From Lamellibrachia satsuma (lineage: Eukaryota > Annelida > Polychaeta > Sabellida > Siboglinidae), in assembly GCA_033239005.1 (NCBI GenBank), contig BSQZ01000073.1:248001-312000 (forward strand): a stretch of DNA of 64,000 nucleotides, given 5' to 3'. Both the position numbers and the translations under genes were made by a program. The notes beneath the pieces were generated by a model, which did not search any database, had not been told where the DNA came from, and saw only the letters and a list, made by a program, of their open reading frames with translations. Shown here piece after piece: positions 56,545 through 64,000 of this stretch (position 1 is its first letter; every line of letters begins with the position of its first letter).

Positions 56545-57632
56545 GTGGGCAAATAATAATAAACATGATAGTATGATAGGACAAGTAATTATAAACATGA
56601 TTTTATGATAAGACAAGTAATCATAAACATGATTTTATGATAAGACAAGTAACAATAAACATGATTGTATGAGTGGGCAAGAAGTAATAAACATGACTGT
56701 ATAAGTGGGCAAGAAGTAATAAACATGATTGTATAAGTGGGCAAGAAGTAATAAACATGATTGTATAAGTGGGCAAGAAGTAATAAACATGATTGTATAA
56801 GTGGGCAAGAAGTAATAAACATGACTGTATAAGTGGGCAAGAAGTAATAAACATGACTGTATAAGTGGGCAAGAAGTAATAAACATGATTGTATAAGTGG
56901 GCAAGAAGTAATAAACATGATTGTATAAGTGGGCAAGAAGTAATAAACATGATTGTATAAGTGGGCAAGAAGTAATAAACATGATTGTATAAGTGGGCAA
57001 GAAGTAATAAACATGATTGTATAAGTGGGCAAGAAGTAATAAACACGATTGTATGAGTGGGCAAGAAGTAATAAACATGATTGTATGAGTGGGCAAGAAG
57101 TAATAAACATGATTGTATGAGTGGGCAAGAAGTAATAAACATGATTGTATAAGTGGGCAAGAAGTAATAAACACGATTGTATGAGTGGGCAAGAAGTAAT
57201 AAACATGATTGTATGAGTGGGCAAGAAGTAATAAACACGATTGTATGAGTGGGCAAGAAGTAATAAACATGATTGTATGAGTGGGCAAGAAGTAATAAAC
57301 ACGATTGTATGAGTGGGCAAGAAGTAATAAACATGATTGTATAAGTGGGCAAGAAGTAATAAACATGATTGTATAAGTGGGCAAGAAGTAATAAACATGA
57401 TTGTATAAGTGGGCAAGAAGTAATAAACATGATTGTATAAGTGGGCAAGAAGTAATAAACATGATTGTATAAGTGGGCAAGAAGTAATAAACATGATTGT
57501 ATAAGTGGGCAAGAAGTAATAAACACGATTGTATGAGTGGACAAGAAGTAATAAACATGATTGTATAAGTGGGCAAGAAGTAATAAACATGATTGTATAA
57601 GTGGGCAAGAAGTAATAAACATGATTGTATAA
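56545..57632. repeat. 32-bp minisatellite, about 34 copies
   Basis: The unit is AATAAACATGATTGTATAAG then TGGGCAAGAAGT. The left edge is diverged (TTTTATGATAAGACAAGTAA). Four variants are interspersed: ATGATTGTATAAG (most), ATGATTGTATGAG, ACGATTGTATGAG and ATGACTGTATAAG. Since 32 is not a multiple of three and the unit lacks minus-strand stops in all phases, three overlapping frames of 333-362 codons stay open; they are artefacts. Confidence 0.92.
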
Positions 57633-57867
57633 GTAGCGTAACACTGACCGATATATAGACCACTTAGTTACTGACAAACATGTGTGCTGCCAAATGTATG
57701 GACTTAGCCGTCTGCTACCAATTATGGCGCTATTAACAGCAGGCGTTATCTTGCAAGCCTCTGCATACGTGAAGCACTCGTCGAATGCCTGGTGACAATC
57801 ACATTTACACGGGCGGCAATGCGTGTTAATTCCCTCTCAGTAAACAACACAGCGAGTGTAAAAGTGA

Positions 57868-58826
57868 AACCGCCGCCACAACCACCACATCCATAAGTGA
57901 CACCGCCGCCACAACCACCACAGCCATAAGTGACACCGCCGCCACAACCACCACAGCCATAAGTGACACCGCCGCCACAACCACCACAGCCATAAGTGAC
58001 ACCGCCGCCACAACCACCACAGCCATAAGTTACACCGCCGCCACAACCACCACAGCCATAAGTTACACCGCCGCCACAACCACCACAGCCATAAGTTACA
58101 CCGCCGCCACAACCATCACAGCCATAAGTTACACCGCCGCCACAACCACCACAGCCATAAGTTACACCGCCGCCACAACCACCACAGCCATAAGTTACAC
58201 CGCCGCCACAACCACCACAGCCATAAGTTACACCGCCGCCACAACCACCACAGCCATAAGTGACACCGCCGCCACAACCACCACAGCCATAAGTGACACC
58301 GCCGCCACAACCACCACAGCCATAAGTGACACCGCCGCCACAACCACCACAGCCATAAGTGACACCGCCGCCACAACCACCACAGCCATAAGTTACACCG
58401 CCGCCACAACCATCACAGCCATAAGTTACACCGCCGCCACAACCACCACAGCCATAAGTTACACCGCCGCCACAACCATCACAGCCATAAGTTACACCGC
58501 CGCCACAACCACCACAGCCATACGTTACACCGCCGCCACAACCACCACAGCCATAAGTTACACCGCCGCCACAACCACCACAGCCATAAGTTACACCGCC
58601 GCCACAACCACCACAACCATAAGTGACACCGCCGCCACAACCACCACAGCCATAAATGACACCGCCGCCACAACCACCACAGCCATAAGTGACACCGCCG
58701 CCACAACCACCACATCCTTAAGTGACACCGCCGCCACAACCACCACAGCCATAAGTGACACCGCCGCCACAACCACCACAGCCATAAGTGACACCGCCGC
58801 CACAACCACCACAGCCATAAGCCCTT
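57868..58826. repeat. 33-bp minisatellite, about 29 copies
   Basis: The unit is CATAAGTGACACCGCCGCCA then CAACCACCACAGC. The main variant site is GTGAC versus GTTAC, arranged in blocks. The minus strand is open as repeated WLWWLWRRCHL because 33 is a multiple of three. No start context, flanking exon or function is seen. Confidence 0.92.
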
Positions 58827-59518
58827 AACCACCGCAAAAAGTTGATCCACTACCACCAAAGACCATTATGTCCACACTAAGATGCAACATGTCATAATTA
58901 TCAGTGTTATCTTCTTTCGATCGTTGTACCCCGCATTGGTAATGACCGCTTGGATCCTCACCCACGATGTCCTGTCCACTGCGTCCTCCTTCACGACTTC
59001 TGCCGTCTCCTGCCCCCGCAATCTATCTCAGCATTTCGTTCTCTCGAGTACCTTTCTTCATGTTTGCGTGTGGCTCACGTCTCTGCATCTGATGTCAAGA
59101 CAAGTCTCTCTACAGCCTTGTAACTCTTTGTATTCTTTTACCGCACACAGTTTCTGACTCGTCACGCCCAAGCTGACTCGTCACGCCCAAGCTGACGTGC
59201 CTCTGTTCTTGACATCTTCCTTGCATTTTCTCTTTTCTTGGTTGAACCCAAATAACGAAAGCTTTCAACTTGGTGAAGATATTTTCCTGTCACTTGGTAT
59301 TTACGTTAGCCGACCACTCTTCATCAGTGTTCTCCACACTTAATCTTAGGTCATGTCGTTCAAAGTCATTACATGATTGTCATAATACTTCAGTATATCA
59401 AAGATGAACTTAGGTTAAGTGTTATTTGATTCATAACACATTTGAAATGATGGATATCAAGTCGCCGTAAAAAAAACGGGGCAACGTAATATTTGTACTC
59501 ACAGCTAGAGTCTTATGA

Positions 59519-60178
59519 CGTTGACACACCAAACACTGTTATCGGTTGGTGTAATCGATAGCAAATACAACCTGCTCGCGTGCAGGTCGTAAAACTGCTA
59601 CTATCGGTTAACTTGCAACCGATAGCCATGCGGTGTATCTACTGCGCTATCTCCCCACATTGGCTCCCTATCGATAGGGCCTCGTTTTGATGTCACATGG
59701 TCGCACAACCATAATCATGTGATTAGAATGTCATGTTTTGCAAAATGGACACGAATAGTGCACTAGGCGGCAGATTTAAATCTTCAAAAGCTGAACATTT
59801 TGTGCGGGTGAAGAAATACACAGCAAAGCAACGCGTTTATGCTCGTGCTTAACGAGTTAAGCCATTTAATTTTGTTTCGGCATTGTTCGAAGTCCCTCTC
59901 AAAGCCGTCTGGTGCCTTCTAACTGCGTTTGGACTGATGGAGTGATGGAGTGATGGAGTGATGGAGTGATGCATCAGTCCAAACATCAATAATCGCTGAA
60001 CATTTGGCGTTTGTCCAACTGATATTTTTGGTTTGGTCCGTTTTACTTTTGGCGTCTTCCATCGCTAATTCGGTCCAAGTCAAAGTTATTCCTGGCTAAA
60101 CTTCCGGTGACGACAACGATTATTTATAGATCATTGGTTTCGCTTGTAGCACTACTAATTGTGCGGTGTGTCAACGGT
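59519..60178. mobile_element. Possible small inverted-repeat element (MITE-like)
   Basis: CGTTGACACACC near 59,519 is mirrored by GGTGTGTCAACG ending near 60,178. ATCGGTT/AACCGAT words recur in and around both ends (59,541; 59,604; 59,617; 60,187; 60,206). No clear target-site duplication, and the repeated words continue beyond the right end, so boundaries are uncertain. Confidence 0.35.
59928..59983. repeat. 12-bp inverted repeat with (GATGGAGT)n loop
   Basis: TTTGGACTGATG (59,928-59,939) and CATCAGTCCAAA (59,972-59,983) are exact reverse complements and enclose four GAGTGATG octamers. It can form a hairpin whose loop is a minisatellite. Confidence 0.85.
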
Positions 60179-60605
60179 GAAAAATCCCAACCGATCCCAA
60201 AATGCCATCGGTTGCAACCGATTGTAATCGATAGGGGTATTAGTATGAAATGAGTACAACAATGTTGGAAGACCATATTGTGAACATTTATGTCGATAAA
60301 ACCACCACTAGTAGTTCCTTGACTGTACGGACCTTCGCCTTAGCTTAGGCATATATTTAGCAACTCGCAGCAGTGTTTGATTACACGTGCGGTAATTGGC
60401 AGGGATTACATTTGTTGGCGAATGGATGACAAACACTCACGCGGCGTTTATTTGCGGCTGAATTTGGTTTACATTTGCGGTTGCAACAATCGGTTCAGTG
60501 GTGGAGGTGGAGCTGTGGCAGTTATTACTAAGGCAGTAATCCGGCATATAATAAATTGAACCTTACAATATTCAATGCACGTGTACTGTGCTAGGCGTCA
60601 GACCA

Positions 60606-60671
60606 GGGTCGTTCAGTTCAACACTTGTATCGTGCATGGTTGAATTATTATGTAATACTCGAACGACCCTG
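60606..60671. repeat. 11-bp inverted repeat CAGGGTCGTTC
   Basis: CAGGGTCGTTC and GAACGACCCTG enclose about 44 bases, with a second inner pair (GTTCAAC/GTTGAAT). It resembles the two ends of a very short hAT-type MITE (hAT termini often start CAGGG), but no 8-bp target duplication is evident. Confidence 0.5.
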
Positions 60672-60789
60672 TAGGGACGTTCGTCAGGAAGGCCCCAAAT
60701 AAACTTTCTTATCTGAAAGTTCTGATGGAGATGCGCATTAGGCGCTAATAACATAACATTTAAAACTGACACGCACTATGACTTCGCTA

Positions 60790-60850
60790 CACACGCACAA
60801 ACACACGCGCGCGCGCGCGTGCGTGCGTGCGTGCGTGCGTGTGTGTGTAT
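60790..60850. repeat. CACA/CGCG/TGCG microsatellite
   Basis: ACACACGCACAAACACACG, then (CG)n, then (TGCG)n and (TG)n. Alternating purine-pyrimidine throughout, a Z-DNA-prone pattern. Confidence 0.88.
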
Positions 60851-61465
60851 TTGTATTTCGTGATGTACCATCTGCATATTGTCATAAAGAAGCAGATGAA
60901 AAGTGCTCCAAATAATTGATTGTGAATAAGTTTATCGTCGAATATTGTCCGTAATCAACCGCCATACTATACGAGTGACGTCACATGAGGTTTCGAGCTT
61001 TATCACAAAAAGGTCGTAATTTTGTATGTGTTCAAGGTTATAGATTATCGTCTTTCCCCTAGAATCGAAGGCCAAGCATCTTGCCTACATCCATATTTGA
61101 TCTAAAATGATGAAATAATTAGCTATGACGTGGATTAAACACATTTAGTAAGTAACACAAACATACTGTGTCTTTCGGGCGTAATATATTAACTTGTATT
61201 GACTATATATAGGGAGTAATTAAGGTCTACATAAGCAATACAATTGTAAGAAGTTAAAGCAATGCATTGTGTCTATAAATAACTTAATATTACTTTAAAG
61301 AAAGAATAAGACATTGTTTTACCATTTCCTAGTTGAAACTGACTTCGCATGTATTGTTTCTACGCGCAAACAACCTATTACACGTGCCCGAACAAGTCTC
61401 ACTAAGTCGCAGGAAACGTTATTCACGTTGTCACTGACTGTCGAAAGGTTAGTACTGATAACAGA

Positions 61466-61520
61466 AAGCTAGTTCAAGTAACGGTAAGCTAGTTCAAGTA
61501 ACGGTAAGCTAGTTCAAGCT
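61466..61520 (+). repeat. 20-bp tandem repeat
   Basis: AGCTAGTTCAAGTAACGGTA is repeated about two and a half times shortly before the gene at the right edge. Confidence 0.8.
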
Positions 61521-61752
61521 AGATGCCACCGGCGATAATGTATGTAACTGACGTTTCTAGGGAAACGAAAATGCCAATCTCTATATGTGATCAAACAATT
61601 CACGGTGATACACATTCCCGGATTGTGTGGCTAAAAATGTAGACTTACAGTTTAAACAATAACATGTCACGACGTCGATTCATGTTGTGGAATTACAGCT
61701 CGCTTCTCGCTCAAGACTTCCAACGGGATAACTGGTATGCTTATACTTGCAG

Positions 61753-63583
61753 CATGTCACGCGTGCTGGTGATCGCTGCGTCGATGGCGCAGGCCGAAGA
61801 CATGATGCGACAACACGCGACCCACAATTATCGCGACATCGAGTTCCGATATCCCGCCAACATCAGTGTAAAAGAGGCCACTCTACAGGTACGAGTAGAT
61901 CATGAATGTGAAGCACCGCGGTGCTTAAAAGGTAATACGACATTATGGTAATAATAACCATGATCATCTACCATGCTCGTTCTCGGGTGGGGGGAGTGTT
62001 CGGAGAGTTCGAACGAACCGCCCCACCCCTTTGAGAGAATTTGTTTTAACTGTAAAATGTTTCAGAACTCATCCCATAATTCCCGGCTGATTATGCACAC
62101 CCGTATCACCTTTTTTTAAAACCACAGGACGGGCCTGTCTACAGTATGTTTGTAATAATATATATAAATAAATAATGACAGGGACATTCGTGCTTCCAAC
62201 AGGAGTTGTACGAGGATTGCTGTGACGTCATTACCGAGGAGGACATATCCGCCATTTTGAGTTCACAACCGTCATTACAGGTACGACCACAGACTATTAA
62301 TATCCACGGTTGCATATTTACGACATCGAATAATGTGCAATGATGACGCTGAGATTTGGGCGTACAAAGAATCATATGAATATATCAGCTGGAGACGTCG
62401 GAAATAGTTTAACCTATACAATTACTAAAGCATGTGTGACATCTGTTTTCAAGTACCGTATTGTGTCAACAGGCGTTGTTGAATTAAAACCCAACAAGGA
62501 CACTTGTCTATCAGAATTAAACGTCACACAATGTTGATGGGAATTTATACAACATTGCCTGGGTGTTTTCCCGCTACCCCTTCCCCGGGCTGTTCACACG
62601 GGTCCTGTCTGCCGCAGTTGGTGCACTCCGCTCTGCTGTTTGACTTCCCGGAGTTACGTGGTCCGTCCTTCGAGTCTTCCTTCCTCCTCCTGCACCGCTA
62701 CTACAACAAGCGTGTCGTCAGCGTCGACTTCAGTCCGCCGTTCAATATCATCGACATCGACGACATCTCGACAGAGACACTAACCAACGTCCTCGAGGAG
62801 GATGCCGGGTCCACGGCACTACTCATCAAGGCATGAATACGAACACTTGCTTGTTTAAAGGGAATGTAAACGACTCTCATTGCCACACCGAACTTCTGTT
62901 TTACGGGACATTGCAACAGTGAATTGGTCGGCTAAGTAATGCTATCTAAATAACATGTTTTACTATAGGGATCTTTCATCTCTTAATATTTCCGAAAATA
63001 TAATAAAATTAAATATGCCAGTTTTACGACGTAGACGTACGTTACGTTTATAAGTTATACGTTTTTCATCGGATGATTTATTATCTTTCAAATTCCCGTT
63101 TTTTTTACGGTAAACGTTTTTTACGGTAAACGACAAGGTTGAAATGTCAATAAAGATTGAAACATAAAGTATAACATTGTTACTTTAGATGTACTTTGAG
63201 AAGGTTTGTTTTTACTACGCCAACAGGACGTCTTCGCCACGGAGCATTCGCTCTCCAAGCGCCTGCGCACAAGGCTGCCCACGTCACGTGATCTGACACG
63301 GATTAAGAAGCAACTGAGTGAGAACGGCGACCGAATCCGTCGATTCTTATCCGACTTCCTGCAGAAGGTCAAGTACCCGCTCGCTCTTGACCCCATCTGC
63401 CTCATCGACGAGGACTGGGACCCCCGCAAGCGCCCCGTCACCATCCACTACGTTGAAGGATGCGTCACCGACGGCATTGTCGTGCCGTGGGCCATCTCTG
63501 ATGTGCTGTACTGTCGCCACAAGCCGACCTATCTGACGGTCGTTGGCTTGCCAACGACTCTCGAAGAGGAAGTTCAAATGGGG
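61753..63583 (+). CDS. Host gene of unknown function, four exons, continues past window
   Basis: Four exons fit together in frame: 61,753-61,888; 62,203-62,280; 62,618-62,830; 63,227-63,583. Acceptors are clear (CTTATACTTGCAG, GCTTCCAACAG, CTGCCGCAG, CTACGCCAACAG). Donors are CAG|GTACGAG, CAG|GTACGAC, a non-canonical AAG|GCATGA after exon 3, and GGG|GTACGT at 63,584. All internal junctions are phase 0. The 261 codons seen read RVLVIAASMAQAEDM, ELYEDCCDVITEEDISAIL, LFDFPELRGPSFESSFLLLH, DFSPPFNIIDIDDIS, FLSDFLQKVKYPLALDPICL and VEGCVTDGIVVPWAISD, with a mixed alpha/beta look and no signal peptide. Exon 1 may instead start at the ATG at 61,664 or 61,754; earlier exons are possible. GC-rich codon use differs from the AT-rich surroundings, as expected for a real gene. 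I do not recognise the family. Confidence 0.72.
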
Positions 63584-63711
63584 GTACGTACTCCAAGGCA
63601 GAGCGTTCTGTTTTTCTACAGCGCTCATGCAACATTCGTTGCTCAGAGTGCCTGTGCCTCAGAGTGCCTGTGCCTCAGAGTGGAGGTAGAAGTGGAAAGA
63701 GATAACAGCTT
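63584..63711. other. Start of the next intron
   Basis: Follows the GTACGT donor. It contains a doubled CAGAGTGCCTGTGCCT word (about 63,647-63,680). No further exon is visible before the window end. Confidence 0.5.
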
Positions 63712-63866
63712 CGTCGTCGTCGTCGTCGTCTTCATCATAACCACCACCACCATCATCACAAACATCATCACTATCACTGTCGCCATACAAATAATATTAA
63801 TAATGATAATAATAATAATAATGATAGTGGTGATAATCGTCACAATCACCGTCATCATCGTCGTCT
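63712..63866. repeat. Trinucleotide microsatellites (GTC, ATC/ACC, ATA)
   Basis: TCGTCGTCGTCGTCGTC, then ACCACCACCATCATCAC, then AATAATAATAATAATAATGA and CATCATCGTCGTC. It lies in the presumed intron. Confidence 0.85.
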
Positions 63867-64000
63867 AACTGTCATATCACGTCGTCTAACCGTCACATCA
63901 CATCGTCTAACCGTCACATCAGGTCGTCTAACCGTCACATCACGTCGTCTAACCGTCACATCACGTCGTCTAACCGTCACATCACGTCGTCTAACCGTCA
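63867..64000 (+). repeat. 21-bp minisatellite, cut by the window end
   Basis: Six or more copies of GTCGTCTAACCGTCACATCA plus one base. Early units vary (CATCG, CAGG for CACG) and later ones are uniform. It continues past base 64,000. Confidence 0.88.

Larger units (their letters stand above)
58830..61660. other. Mostly non-genic stretch with inverted-repeat structures
   Basis: No supported gene. It contains a doubled GCTGACTCGTCACGCCCAA word (about 59,152-59,190), a possible MITE (59,519-60,178), a hairpin with a minisatellite loop (59,928-59,983), a CAGGGTCGTTC inverted repeat (60,606-60,671), a CG/TGCG microsatellite (60,790-60,850) and a 20-bp repeat (61,466-61,520). Confidence 0.5.

Noticed and set aside
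56589..57677. Three overlapping minus-strand frames of 333-362 codons with repeated Leu/Tyr/Cys segments
   Set aside because: They come from a 32-bp repeat read in its three phases. Real coding sequence would use one phase.
56545..58826. CRISPR-like arrays (32- and 33-bp repeats)
   Set aside because: Units are directly adjacent with no spacers, and the genome is eukaryotic.
57826..58859. Trp/Leu/Arg-rich and Val/Ala-rich repeat proteins on the minus strand
   Set aside because: Artefact of a 33-bp minisatellite that lacks stops in two phases.
58882..59157. 91-codon plus-strand frame, and a faint RTE-like RT tail on the minus strand
   Set aside because: No intact motif in either direction; resemblance is too weak to call.

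Overview
This window is eukaryotic, almost certainly from an invertebrate animal. Supporting signs are spliced genes with GT-AG introns, several CR1-like non-LTR retrotransposons (LINEs), a pogo-type DNA transposon whose transposase carries a PHD finger, and many minisatellites and (TA)n tracts. The repeat mix would suit a lancelet, mollusc or similar aquatic invertebrate, but nothing here fixes the species. No rRNA gene, intact tRNA gene, CRISPR array, bacterial operon or virus genome was seen.

The dominant structure is a direct tandem duplication of about 23.2 kb. Unit 1 (about 3,101-26,330) is followed immediately by unit 2 (about 26,331-49,509) in the same order and orientation. Each unit holds: the 5' part of a LINE ORF1 (minus); a 5'-truncated LINE (plus) split by a 2-kb terminal-inverted-repeat element; a non-genic stretch with a palindromic ATTTAAATCA array and a Cys-rich coding remnant; a complete 3.55-kb pogo transposon; a PHD-finger fragment; a LINE with a second LINE nested in it in reverse; a 45-bp tRNA-like minisatellite; and a (TA)n/GC-rich module. 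The transposase is open in unit 1 and broken by five single-base homopolymer indels in unit 2. This may be a real recent segmental duplication or an unpolished long-read assembly or haplotype artefact.

Left of the duplication (1-3,656) is a nearly complete but frameshifted CR1-like LINE on the minus strand. Its ORF1 has a zinc finger plus an SGNH-esterase-like domain, and its ORF2 has APE endonuclease and RT domains. Its 3' end lies outside the window.

Right of the duplication come a 2.2-kb G-rich minisatellite (49.5-51.8 kb, 63/46-bp units), a tRNA-like SINE head, a (TA)n-flanked GC-rich element (52.3-53.8 kb), a LINE 3' tail expanded into a 27-bp array (54.9-55.0 kb), a 32-bp minisatellite (56.5-57.6 kb) and a 33-bp minisatellite (57.9-58.8 kb). 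Several small inverted-repeat structures follow (59.5-60.7 kb).

The only likely host gene is at the right edge (61,753-63,583 and beyond, plus strand). It has four exons joined in frame by phase-0 introns and its function is not recognised. The rest of the window is mobile elements, their remnants and satellite-like DNA. Many long open reading frames, such as Ile-Tyr runs over (TA)n or frames over minisatellites, are repeat artefacts and are not annotated as genes.
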